From Biomphalaria glabrata (taxonomy: Eukaryota; Mollusca; Gastropoda; Planorbidae): 64,000 nucleotides of DNA. The stretch spans positions 6,560,501 through 6,624,500 of the forward strand of contig NC_074721.1 of NCBI RefSeq assembly GCF_947242115.1, given 5' to 3'. This document shows, in pieces, positions 51,907 through 63,435 of the stretch. Made by a program: the position numbers and the translations under genes. Position 1 is the stretch's first letter; each line of letters begins with the position of its first letter. The notes under the pieces are model-generated. The model saw nothing but the letters and a program-made list of their open reading frames with translations, had not been told where the DNA came from and ran no database searches.

Positions 51907-54900
51907 ATGCTTCAGGCAAGGTATCTACTTCCCGAACACGTGCCAGTTTTAATGTCGCTGCTGGCTTTATATTTATGTGAGGGCTATCTCACAACAGACC
52001 AAGACAGCATTACAGTGTTGATTGACACTGACAACTGCACACAGTAAGTGTACCGTATCACTCTACTCCAGGGGTACTCAACCTGTGGGTCGCGACCCCC
52101 TTGTGGGTCCATTGACGATTTGCCAGGGGTCGCTTAAAACCATCGAAAATATGGATTGTTATTGTCTACTCTTCTATTGCTGTATGTGTGTGTGTGTGGT
52201 GGGGCGGGGGGGGGGGGTCGCGGCAGAGTTGGGGATTGTAAAAAGGGGTCGCCGAGCCTAAAAGGTTGAGAACTGCTGCTCTACTCCATCATAGACAGAT
52301 CCATAATTAAATGGATAATATATTTATTTCGATGTATATATTATTGATTTTTATTTATGCGTAATATGATTAAATGTTTTTATAGGCAGGAGCATACCCG
52401 AAAGAAAAGGTAGAATTAACAGGAGCGGTCACTTAACGGGGGATGGCGCGAAATGATAACATTGTTTGCCACAGGTGTAAAAGTGTACATAAAATATGAC
52501 TTAATGGATTTCATGTTTAAGACAATTTTTGTTCTTAAAAAAATGAAAACAATTTTATAAAAAAAAAATTCAACAAATATTGGTCCAGTATTTCGGATGT
52601 TTGACGGACAATTTATAAGAACTCTAATTGGGCTACACAATTAAGTACAGCAGTTATAAATGCCTACCAAAGATAAGATATTGTTACGCCTTTGCAGCAA
52701 GCAACTCAACGGCGAGGAAACAATGACACCATAAGTTTAATGACATCAATTACAATTCAAGGCGGATATCAACAACCATCAAAACAGTCCACTTCCTCTT
52801 TCTCTCTTCTATTCATTTTAGTCTATTTATAGTGTGCAGCCGTAGATCCCCTTCAGAACATGGTTATTACACTATTTTGTACAAGAAGTCAAATTACATT
52901 CACTGTTTTTAAAAATCCTGTTTAAACTAAAAAATAATGTAGTAATTTGTTTCAATGTTTCTCTGTCGCAGGTTGTTTGAATGTGTGAATCTAACCAGTT
53001 GCGAAGTGCACCTGGAAATAAACAACTACAGTCTAACAGTCCTTGAAACGAAGGGGAATAATTCAGTAGAATTTAATGATTCAGATTCTTCATTATGTTT
53101 GTCTTCCACTAATGTTAAAGGTCAATTTGGCACATGTGCTAAAGTGAACGCCACAGTTGAACCTAGCACCACTAGATGTTCGTCGTTAGACCCATTTCTA
53201 AATGGCTCTATATCGTATTTACTATTTACTATTGAGTTTGAGAACTCGACCTGCAGACTAGTCAACAGCAGGAGAACAAACTGTGATATCAATAAGACGG
53301 TTCACTCGGTGGAAGAGTCTGCATCGCTGGAGCAGACAATATTACCAACTAGCATAGAGTCATCGAAATCTTTGACCTTTGTGACGTCATCGTCGGAATC
53401 TGCAACGGCGATGGACGTCCTGAATGAGTCTTACGTAACAACAACATCGCAGTCGTCTCTCGACGTTACGGTGGTCGACAGTACATTCAGCGCTGACCAT
53501 CTTCAATCATTTTCAATAACCGATTTTGTCTTAGAGTCCACACAAAGTTTAACAACAACGTCAACGCTATCAGCTTCATCTCCCTCATCAGTAGCTGACA
53601 GTGTGTTGAGCGTATTATGGATATCGGAAACATTGCATACTGTTGATGTAATTGATCTAACTAATTCAATCAGTCATGAGAATTTTTTTACATTAACTGA
53701 TTCTGTTTTGGATTCACCTACAACATCAACGCTATCAGCTTCATCTACCTCATCAGTAGCTGACACTGTGTTGAGCGGATTATGGATATCGGGAACATTA
53801 CATACTGTCGATGTAATTGATCTAACTAATTCAATCAGTCATGATCATTTTTTAACATTAACTGATTCTGTTTTGGAGCCTACCTCTGTAATGAATGAAA
53901 TCCTAACCACTGTGTCACTGGAGTCTAAAATTTCGCATGATTCTAGCATTAGTTTTATAGAGTCTCAAAGTGTTCAGGTTTCTCCCAGCTCATCTGTTGT
54001 TGAAAGCTTACAAATGAATAGTTTAACTTTTTCCATTGAATCCACTCATACGTTGGATGAATCAATAACCAGTACACTAACAGATTTTAGTGTTGACGAC
54101 CTATCATCTTTCCTAGAAGTAACACCATCTAAAGAAGTTCAGTTCTTAGAAACAACTACATTTCTTAGAAGTATATCTAATGAAATAATCAGTTCATTTA
54201 GAGATGAAACTTCAAGTTTATCAACTTCTTTCGATCTCCCTGTGTTCAGCAGTGCAAGTTACAGTATGACTGTTTATAAAGTAACTCAAACAGAATCTCC
54301 GTTATTTAGTAGTTCCTTATATTCTATGGAACATTTAAGTACTGCAACTAACCCTGAAACTGTACAAGCTAGTGCTACAATTATTTCTGTTAAAAGCTCA
54401 TGGGACACTAATGAATCTACAGATCAAATCACACAGACAACTGAAGCTATTACCCCTTCATTAATGACGAATACATTTAACAATATAAATATTTCCATTG
54501 AATCAACTCATGTTTTAAATGGATCAATAACCAGTCCTCTAACAACAGGTTTTAGTGTTGACGACCTATCTAATGAATTTCAGTTCTTGACAACTAAGTC
54601 TCTTACTGCAAGTATACCTAATGAAATAATCAGTTCATTTAGAGATGAAACTACAAGCTTATCAACTTCTTTCGATCTCCCAGAGTCCAGCAGTGCAAGT
54701 TACAGTAGTACTGTTTATAAAGTAACTCAAACAGAATATCCGTTATTTGGTAGTAGTTCCTTATATCCTATGGCACATTTACCGACTGCAACTAACCCTG
54801 AAACTGTACAAGCTAGTGCTACAATGATTTCTGTTAAGAGTTTATGGGATACTAATGAATCTACAGATCAAATCACACAGACTACTGAAGCTATTACCCC

Positions 54901-57112
54901 TTCATTAATGACGAATACATTTAACAATATCAATATCTCCATTGAATCAACTCATGTTTTAAATGGATCAATAACCAGTCCACTAACAGGTTTTAGTGTT
55001 GACGACCTATCGAACGAATTTCAGTTCTTGACAACTAAGTCTCTTACTGCAAGTATACCTAATGAAATAATCAGTTCATTTAGAGATGAAACTACAAGCT
55101 TATCAACTTCTTTCAATCTTCCTGTGTTCAGCAGCGCAAGTTACAGTATGACTGTTTATAAAGAAACTCAAACAGAATCTCCGTTGTTTAGTAGTTCCGT
55201 ATATCCTATGGCACATTTAACGACTGCAAGTAACCCTGAAACTGTACAAGCTAGTGCTACAATGATTTTTGTTAATAGCGCATGGGATACGAATAAATCT
55301 ACAGATCAAATCACACAAACAACTGAAGCTATTACCCCTTCATCGATGACGAATACATTTAACAATATAAATATAGTTGTCTCAACATCTACTGAAACCG
55401 TTAACTCTAGAATAGACACCAGTATTGTGGTTTCCATAAGAGATCCAAGCATGCTATCGATGGCAGTTCATCCTCTTGCAACACTGACTACAAGTGAGAG
55501 CTTAGCTCCAAGCGAGTTTACGGCTTCCGTTGAAGCAAGCTCAAATGTTTTTGTATTCTCAAGTTTTACCTCCAAATCGTCACACCAATCCATGACGTTA
55601 GTTGGAGTATCTAGTACCGACACTACTTCTGAGCAAAACAACATTACCACTTTAGACAATGTGACCTCACACCAGAAAGTCATCTTAACGACGGTCTCAA
55701 CAAACGATACCGTCTTCTATACAATGACCACACTTGACCCGAATGTCACAGTTAACCTGTCGGTATTCGCAAGCACTCTTCGGCACTCCGACGACACCGT
55801 CCCGATCGTTCTAGGCGTAGTGCTCGGCTCAGCAGCTTTGTCAGTGTTGGGTATACTCCTATGCTTGTACGTGAAGCACAGAAAGAGGAGTCAACTAGCC
55901 ACAAGGGCGCAACGGTACAAGACGAATGGCTTCAGAAACTGGAAGAGCACGAAGCGCAACACAAGCGGTTCAGATCAAACCTCATTTGATCATATTCCTC
56001 TCGCTGATTATTCGCCAATGCATTCAAAAGAGTACGTGGGTAACCATACGAAGTCTAACGTGGACAGCTCTGGCACAAACATCGATAAAGACAATAATCC
56101 CCTTTTCGACAACGACACACTTCAAACCCAAGAAGATGGTCTAACAAAAGCCGCCGACTTTGGCAGGCTACGAGCTGACGTCATTATCGCTGGCCTGAAC
56201 AATAACATTCAGGGTAAAATCAAACCCAGAAAAAGTGATGCTTTAAACTTAGAAAACATCCAGCTCAACGACTTGCGAACACAACGAGACAACACAAAAA
56301 GTGACAGCAATGTCAACCCTCTGCTCGTGGAAAAGAATGAAATCAAGCTTAAAGCGACCGCCCACGGGAAATCAAGAAAGTCTCGGGAGTATACTGATAT
56401 TGCCACTGAAGTCTTCGACAAAGAAAACACTCGACCAAGACCAACATCCTGTGATGTATATGCCACTATTAGTGAGGTCGATACTGGATCTATCAGGTAT
56501 CAGTATATTTCTCTGTATGACAAAGCTCGAGCACCTGAGACAGAAGTAGCTAACCCCGAACTCTTCGAGTACTACTCAACAATCGCAACAGAAAGCAATC
56601 AAAGAAAGATAACTTCGAATAAAGCAATAAACCAAAGGAATTCTGAGTTATCCACGGATCGAACTTCTTTTAATGGCTCCAGTTTATACGAAGATATAAA
56701 TATATTCGAAACAAAAGAAGTGGATTCTTCTCAAGCAGGAGGCAATCAAGACATGTATTCTATTTTAGGGCAAGAGAGCAGAGAAAGGCTTAACCCTTAC
56801 AACAGTCTTCCTTACCAAAAGGAGGAGGGAATGAACAGTGACTCCGAATACCCACAGCACGCAAAGCAAGTCTCCCAAAACACTTCCGGTCAAGTTCAGC
56901 CCGTCTACAACAAACTTTTCACTACAGACGTGCTCCAAACTGATGGGCATATCTACAACCAAAAGCAGCAAGAGAGTCCAAGTCTTGCAAATAAATCTAG
57001 ATCTGAAAACGTTTTGCCCTCTAGCAATGAGTCTCAAAACAGAAACAGTGATTTAAGGGAGAATGGAGAGATTATCTATTTCATCTTGGAACCGGGTAGT
57101 CAGTATGATTAG
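51907..57112 (+). CDS. Gene D: mucin-like type I membrane receptor with long tyrosine-motif tail (1,425 aa, two exons)
   Basis: Exon 1 is 51907-52043, exon 2 is 52972-57112, with a GT-AG intron (gtaagt ... tgtcgcag) in phase 2. Signal peptide: about 1-26 (PVLMSLLALYLCEG). Residues about 27-150 are a Cys-bearing N-terminal module (L-F-E-C-V-N-L-T-S-C-E-V-H-L-E-I straight after the intron). About 800 residues of Ser/Thr-rich stalk follow, with a 55-residue repeat twice (DNA 53557 and 53722) and a 146-154-residue repeat three times (DNA 54032, 54494, 54938; about residues 400-847). Membrane helix about 991-1013, then KHRKR. The 412-residue tail has D-V-Y-A-T-I, Y-Q-Y-I-S-L-Y, E-Y-Y-S-T-I, S-L-Y-E-D-I and C-terminal I-I-Y-F-I-L-E; the last two fit ITIM. 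Tail DNA is GC-richer than the stalk. Receptor-like by architecture; ligand unknown. Confidence 0.9.
52069..52278. mobile_element. hAT-type MITE in gene D intron 1, 210 bp
   Basis: Starts CAGGGGTACTCAACCTGTGG, ends AAAAGGTTGAGAACTGCTG. Flanked by a perfect 8-bp duplication CTCTACTC (52061-52068 and 52279-52286). It sits only 25 bp after the exon 1 donor. Confidence 0.93.
52682..52871 (-). mobile_element. short LTR-like fossil in gene D intron 1
   Basis: On the minus strand it runs from TGTAATAACC to GGCGTAACA (TG...CA), with TATA-like CACTATAAATAGACTA and an ATTAAA signal, the layout of a small LTR of about 190 bp. Related to 14318-14485. No clean target duplication and no internal region. 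Confidence 0.55.
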
Positions 57113-58150
57113 AGTCTGGTCAGATATTTAAAGAAACGAGATGTGGCAAAATATTGAGGTCGCAGCGGGTCTGCGCCATATAAACCCTTGAATTCCTCTT
57201 TAAGAGTCAAGTCCGATTGCTTATTATCATGTATTATAGGGAAGAAGGGTTACTATATATTTCGTAATTCAAACGTCTATGGATTGGAGAAACACCTGAC
57301 ACAAGAAATTATCTAGAGACTGGGATGCAACATAATTTAGGTGTAGGACTCTGGAAATATACATTGTACTCTATTCTGAGATGTTTCAAATTCTGTTCTG
57401 GGAATTGAATTAATTCATAGATATTTATTATTTAAAACATAATGTTGTTGTTTTTTTTATTTTTTTCGCTTATAAGAATTTCTAAAATATGTTAGGGTTA
57501 AGCTACACTCAGAGCAAACTAAAAATATTTATCTGAAGCTAAACAGTTCACCCTAGCAAGATATAACTAATACAACGGGCTTCAGCCATTGATATGTGAA
57601 GACGAATGAATACCCGAACCTATTAAACTCTAAGGGGGATAAAGAGGGTACGAGCAGGCTTTCTCAAGTTTGACTAGCCTAATACAGACATACTACATAC
57701 ATAAAGGCAGCACTTGGAACCAAAGTATTGTTAATGAGACAAGATAGCGAATTAAATATAAGTAAATTAAAGGGCTCCAAACCTGGAAGTCTGGTGTGAC
57801 CAGGTGGGGACGGAGCAAGGCGGGGCATCTGACAATTGACTACTGGGGAGGTAATTACATGCATGTGAGATGTTTTAATAGAGTCTAGAGTTTAGCTCCC
57901 TTAGTACCTGCATTACCTCTTAGCAGTGTTGCCGTATCGGGGCTCACTACTACTTACCCTGGTCGACGCAGTCCCATATTTTCTCTCACAAAAAAATGTG
58001 GTCTTTATATATGTAACATGGAAGCACTCTTCATTGTTTCACTACTTAGATTTACATTTATATTCACTATAGTCGGATCCAACTATTACGAAAGTGTAAA
58101 CTGACAGTAGGGATTAAAAGAGAAAAAAAACAACAATCGAGCAAGCGCTA
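57113..58150. other. gene D 3' flank, no further gene
   Basis: No AATAAA was noticed close to the stop. AT-rich with short frames only. A stretch near 57770-57850 is GC-richer (gtgaccaggtggggacggag) but has no open frame of note. Confidence 0.45.
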
Positions 58151-58154
58151 CGCT

Positions 58155-59345
58155 TCCTTGTGATGTATGTGATGTATGTGATGTATGTGATGTATGTGAT
58201 ATATGTGATGTATTGATATATGTGATGTATGTGATGTATTGATATATGTGATGTATTGATATATGTGATGTATGTGATGTATGTGATGTATGTGATGTAT
58301 GTGATGTATGTGATGTATGTGATAGAAGTGATGTATGTGATGTATGTGATGTAGTGATATACGTGATGTATGTGATGTATGTGATGTATGTGATGTATGT
58401 GATGTATGTGATGTATTGATATATGTGATGTAGTGATATACGTGATGTATGTGATGTATGTGATGTATGTGATGTATGTGATGTAGTGATAGAAGTGATG
58501 TATGTGATGTAGTGATATACGTGATGTATGTGATGTAGTGATATACGTGATGTATGTGATGCACGAGATGAACGTGATTTAGGTGACATGTGATGTACAT
58601 GATGTATGTGATGTTTGTGACATGTTATGTACATAATGTATGTGATGTTTGTAACATGTTATGTACATGATGTATGTGATGTTTGTGACATGTTATGTAC
58701 ATGATGTATGTGATGTTTGTGACATGTTATGTACATGATGTATGTGATGTTTGTAACATGTTATGTACATGATGTATGTGATGTTTGTAACATGTTATGT
58801 ACATGATGTATGTGATGTTTGTGACATGTTATGTACATGATGTATGTGATGTTTGTGACATGTTATGTACATGATGTATGTGGTTATGTAATTTACGTGA
58901 TGTATGTGATGTGTGTGATGTACGTGATGTATGTGATGTATGCGATGTATGTGATGTGTGTGATGTACGTGATGTATGTGATGTATGTGATGCGTGTGAT
59001 GTACGTGATGTATGTGATTATGTGATGTATGTGATGTATGTGATGTGTGTGATGTACGTGATGTATATGATGCGTGTGATGTACGTGATGTATGTGATGT
59101 GCAGAATACAATGTGATGTAATGTGATGTATTCATCTTCTTTTTTGAAGTAACGTCTGTATCATATAAGATAAGATAAGATTTAATGTGATCTATCTGAT
59201 TTACGCTATGTATGTGATGTACATGATGTAATGTGATGTAATGATGTAAATGATGTAAGTGATGCACATGATGTAAATGATGTAAGTGTTGTACATGATG
59301 TAAATGATGTACATGATGTAATGTGATGTACGTGATGTATGTGAG
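58155..59345. repeat. compound satellite of GATGTATGT-type repeats
   Basis: Three zones. 58155-58560 is a 9-bp repeat (gatgtatgt) with tgatatat/tgatatac variants. 58590-58880 is a longer unit of about 43 bp (gacatgttatgtacatgatg then tatgtgatgtttgt), itself rich in palindromes such as atgtacat. 58890-59105 and 59200-59345 are 9-bp variants (gatgtgtgt, gatgtacgt, gatgtaaat). Frames of up to 182 codons here are repeat artefacts. Confidence 0.93.
59131..59186 (+). mobile_element. LINE 3' UTR tip inside the satellite
   Basis: catcttcttttttgaagtaa followed by cgtctgtatcatataaga and a taagataaga run is the last about 55 bp of the TAAGA-tailed LINE family, with satellite sequence on both sides. A severely 5'-truncated insertion. 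Confidence 0.8.
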
Positions 59346-59349
59346 CCAG

Positions 59350-59775
59350 AATGCGTCTCCAGTAGCCAAATATAATTATACAAGCCAAAATAAATAATTA
59401 AACATTGGATCGCTTTATTTCAAAATTTTAATGCTTTTATTAATTGATTTTTCTGAATGTTGACTTTCGTAATTATGTTTTTAGCTATTTTTGCGAAAGA
59501 AAAAAAAAAGAAAACATAACAACATAGTATACAACTCGTTGGATTGGTACTCTATATTATATTTCTAATCTTCCTGATCTACTGACTTATCACTAATTCA
59601 CCACTTGCAGTGGACGAAAAAATACTAGAATTTAACTAGTTATTATTTTCCCAAAAAAACGTTTTAAAAAAAATTATGATTAAACTATTTTATATTAGAT
59701 AATTATCCGTGTTTGTTTTAAAATATTAACTAGATTCATTTTGAGGGCGATAAATTTTAATAAGCAATAGCAAAT
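59350..59775. other. no recognisable feature
   Basis: AT-rich spacer without coding frames. Confidence 0.5.
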
Positions 59776-59779
59776 TTTT

Positions 59780-60565
59780 TTAATAGGAAAACTTAGAATT
59801 TGCGCTATTCAATTTTAGCTTTATCATCATAGGAATCCTTGGGCCTTATGCCTCTTTTCTTTGCCTTTTTTTTTGGCTTTATGTGCCTCTTTTATGGGCT
59901 TTCTTTCTTGTTTTTTTTTTAATATATAGGTTTTTATTTGTAAGTTCTAATAATTCACAAGTATTAAATCATAAACAATTGAAAAGTGATTAACCTAAAA
60001 ATATAATAATAGTAATAGAAATATTATTTAATATCAAAGACATACTACCTATCCATTGAAACCACTAGAGACAGAAAAATGATACAAGTATCCTCTACCT
60101 CAGAACAATCAACACAATATCAAATATCCCTGACCCCCAACACCCCATTTCTGGAATATATTGTACAAGTATATGAAAATCAAACTAGATAATTCTCTAC
60201 CCTAAAATCCATTATTTTCCTAAATGTCAATTCTAGGTGATTATGATCAAGCACCTTATTATTATGTAGAGCTTTGAGCCAGCTAGCCCAAACAAGATTC
60301 CTGTATTCGGAAACAATAATCAAGTTAAAGTTATGTATCATTTTATTTTTTAGTTTCGGCAGCATGTTTAAAACAATAGACAAGTTAACATTTACATAGT
60401 TGCCACAGCTAGCTTCTTATAGGTCTCTTACAGTACCTTTAACCTTAAGAAATAATGGACATTCCAAATACATATGTTTCTCATTATCAGCATTTTCAAG
60501 ATAACATAATTTACATTCAGGGTCATTTGTCCGTATTGAATGTTAGCTTTATTACCTTAGAAATC
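59780..60565 (-). mobile_element. LINE 3' end with CCHC-type knuckle
   Basis: The minus strand from about 60560 reads C-K-L-C-Y-L-E-N-A-D-N-E-K-H-M-Y-L-E-C-P, a C-x2-C-x11-H-x4-C knuckle of the kind ending Jockey-type LINE products. After one stop it continues (60180-60383) V-N-L-S-I-V-L-N-M-L. The 59780-59910 part matches 9640-9765 and may be its UTR. Confidence 0.6.
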
Positions 60566-60569
60566 CCCC

Positions 60570-61490
60570 TCTTTAATTAAACAGTTGCAATTAATTCTGT
60601 ATATCAAAAATAAAAGTTAGTAGCTAAATAGCTTTCCATTGATATGAATATAATCACAAACGTAATGAGCAAACAGAGAACTTCGACTATCTGCCACAAG
60701 CAAACAAGAGCTCATCGTGTGGGTACAGGGAGAAGAATTAGAAGAGAGAGAGCGATAGGGTGGAATAAAAATGTTTCATCCTAGCAAAGACAGAGAAAAA
60801 TGAAGAAAGACAGTGGACGGATCATATGTGTGGCCCGATGGTCCAACAGACTAATGAAGTGGTGAGGGGTGGGTCTTTACACTCACGTTAATTTCTGCAG
60901 ATTTCTTTAATCTTTGACTAGAAAACATTAGAGTTACTTGCAGTTTATATATGCAAGTTGTTGTAATCAAATAAAATTCATTTTTAAAAAGTATCAACAA
61001 ACCAATGAATGTGGTAGTTTACGTTGAAAATAAAAACACTTAAACAAGATAATGCCTCATTTTACCCTCATACCAAATTACCATAGTTTTTAAATCCATA
61101 TATTGCTATCAACGCGTCGAGTTATACATTTTTAATGCCTTGTGAATGGGGCTATTCATATTATAGACCTCGTATTGTCAATCTACCAGAATTCATAAGA
61201 AAAAAAAACAACACTTGAACCTAACGTAGATTTCATGCCAATGGTGTGCTGAGACTGTTGAAGCAAAAACCCATTCATGTGTTGAGGGCCAGACTTTGAG
61301 TGAATCATATCAGATGGGAGTATATAGCAGATATGTAAATTGTTTGGGTCTGAGCCGTGGGAATGTTGTCAGGTCAAAAGTTAGACGCTATATACAGAGA
61401 TGTGAACTACGACAATAGTGTCTTCATGTATGTAAGGTAAGAGAAAAAAACGGTTTCATAATTTAATCAAGTATTCTACAGCTATAATCC
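60570..61490. other. no recognisable feature
   Basis: AT-rich DNA, no convincing frame or repeat. A purine-rich stretch lies at 60730-60810. Confidence 0.5.
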
Positions 61491-61494
61491 CAAA

Positions 61495-62850
61495 CTAACT
61501 TTGTACATAGTTTTATGATGGGAGTGTCAGCTGGTACGCTCTGAATGGCATTTGTGTATATGGTATACAATACTGGCGACAGGACGCACCCTTGCTGCGC
61601 TCCAGTGCTAAGTTCTCTCGTGCCTGACACATGCCCGTTCACTTTTATATATTTTGGGCGTTTGATAAGAAAGTTTAGAATCCAAGCTTAAATGTTTTTG
61701 CTAACGTTCAATTCAGAAAGTTTTTGTATCCTGCGATGTGGTTGGATGGTGTTGAATGCGGATGAAAAATTTACGAATAAAACTCTGGCGTAGTGTCTCT
61801 GGGTATCAAGATGATGGTATAGAGTATAGACAATTCAGCATGAATAGTGTTACATCTTCTGTACTTCTTGACGGTTTGTAAGCAAACTGGTGCGGGTCAA
61901 GACGTGTTTCGACTTCTTTCAGTAGATGTTTTAAAATCATTTTCTCCAGTCACTTCATTGGAATTGATGTCAGTGCTACGGGACGTTGTTGGAAGCAATG
62001 ATCTTTTTTTTTGGGTACTGGAATTATTTCAGATGTCTTCCAAATGGAAGCTATTTTGTGCGTTTGCCAGGACTGGTTGAAGATAGCACAGAAGATATAA
62101 GACAGTTGTTCCGCACATAGCTTTACAAGTTTGCCACTTAATTTGTCGGGTCCTGAAGTTTTGGCAGTGTTTACTTGTTTAAATATTTTAATCACTTCTT
62201 GTTTATTGAACAGTTCTTGAGATTGGTTTAGATTGCTGTTGTCAAATAAAGCCAATACATCATGGTGGTCTTTCTCAAAGTCGTGGCAGTCAAATCGGCT
62301 GTAGAAATCATTTAATTCATTGGCAAATTTGTTATTGTCAGCGACACACATTGGTTCGCGCTTAGGTACGTAGCCAGTAATTTGTTTCAAGCCAACAAGC
62401 TTTAGAGTTATTTTTCTTGAAAGAGCTTTCAAGTTTTTTTTTCTTCAATCTCTCTTTTCCTTCAAATAATTTCTTTTTAAGGGCTTTTATGGCTGAGATG
62501 AATTTAGAAGAACTGCTCTTGAACATTCTTTTCTTGTATAGAATCTCTTCCTTTATGTCTTTGGTCATCCAGGGTCTATTGTTACTGAATGTTATAATTT
62601 TCTTCTTTGGTACAATCATGTTTTCACAGAACTGGATGTACGAGTTGACGGTTGTGGTAAGTTCATCTGTCTGGGCAGTTGTTTACAAACATGTCCCAAT
62701 CTGTTTGCTCCAGACAACTTTGTAGCTGTAAAACAGAGTCGTCAGACCATGACTGGATGGACTGTGCTAAGGGTTTGGTTGTTGAAAAGGAATAGGACTG
62801 TAAGCACTTGATCCAGAATTGTGTAACTGACATTGAGAAGAAAAAAAAAT
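61495..62850 (-). mobile_element. LINE, partial reverse transcriptase (CR1/Jockey type)
   Basis: From the right on the minus strand: a linker with F-S-N-N-R-P-W-M-T-K-D-I-K, then L-N-D-F-Y-S-R-F-D, T-S-G-P-D-K-L-S-G-K-L-V-K-L-C, then I-W-K-T-S-E-I-I-P-V-P-K-K, R-P-V-A-L-T-S-I-P-M-K. Further left, 61500-61640 encodes R-E-L-S-T-G-A-Q-Q-G-C-V-L-S-P, the palm block of reverse transcriptase. The F-A-D-D catalytic motif is not reached and frame changes separate the parts, so the copy is dead. Confidence 0.88.
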
Positions 62851-62859
62851 GACGGCATC

Positions 62860-63420
62860 ACTATTGATGTTATGCTTGTGGCAGTGTCTTAGTTGCATTA
62901 TATATTATATATATGTCCATGAATCATACAGTGAGTTCCGATAACTTTTGGAGATTTATTCTGTATCAAACATTGAAATCCAGACCGACATCCAAGCACA
63001 CTTGGAGCGCCATCTGATCAGGCATCACAAATATTTTAGTAATAAATCTTTTACTTTTCTAAACATGAACAGTGACATTTGATTAGAAAATCGCTCTACA
63101 TTTTGTAAGGGATTCGGCTCTAACCATCACTTGAACAATGTCTTTGGTCGATGGCAATATCAACGGTGTAAGATTTCATAGCTCTGTCAATTCTGAGAGT
63201 TTCCAAATAAGGTTTTGATTATCGCCACCTGAGTTAAATCTGGATTTCTTGACTCTGTCAGATTTAAAGCAAGAATACTGCATGTCCTTATTGTCCAACT
63301 TTGGACTTTGCTCTGGTTTCAAACAGATAAAACTTCAGTACAAATAACGTATCGGAGTTTTTTAATTCATGCTGATTGAAATATGGAAATACAACCAAAA
63401 AGCGAAAAATGGTCATTCGA
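62860..63420. other. no recognisable feature
   Basis: Unique-looking AT-rich DNA with no open frame of note before the terminal array. Confidence 0.5.
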
Positions 63421-63435
63421 GATCCATGATCATAG

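Noticed and set aside
14640-57112. Assignment of the receptor ectodomains to Ig, fibrinogen-related (FREP), lectin or EGF families
   Set aside because: No diagnostic residue pattern of those domains is visible; Cys spacing is irregular and differs between paralogues.
58086-59388. Open frames up to 182 codons (His/Thr/Ser-rich, Met/Tyr/Val-rich)
   Set aside because: They are by-products of 9-bp satellite units; no non-repeat coding sequence is attached.
62417-62725. 102-codon + strand frame rich in Phe and Leu
   Set aside because: It is the shadow of a LINE reverse-transcriptase region coded on the minus strand.
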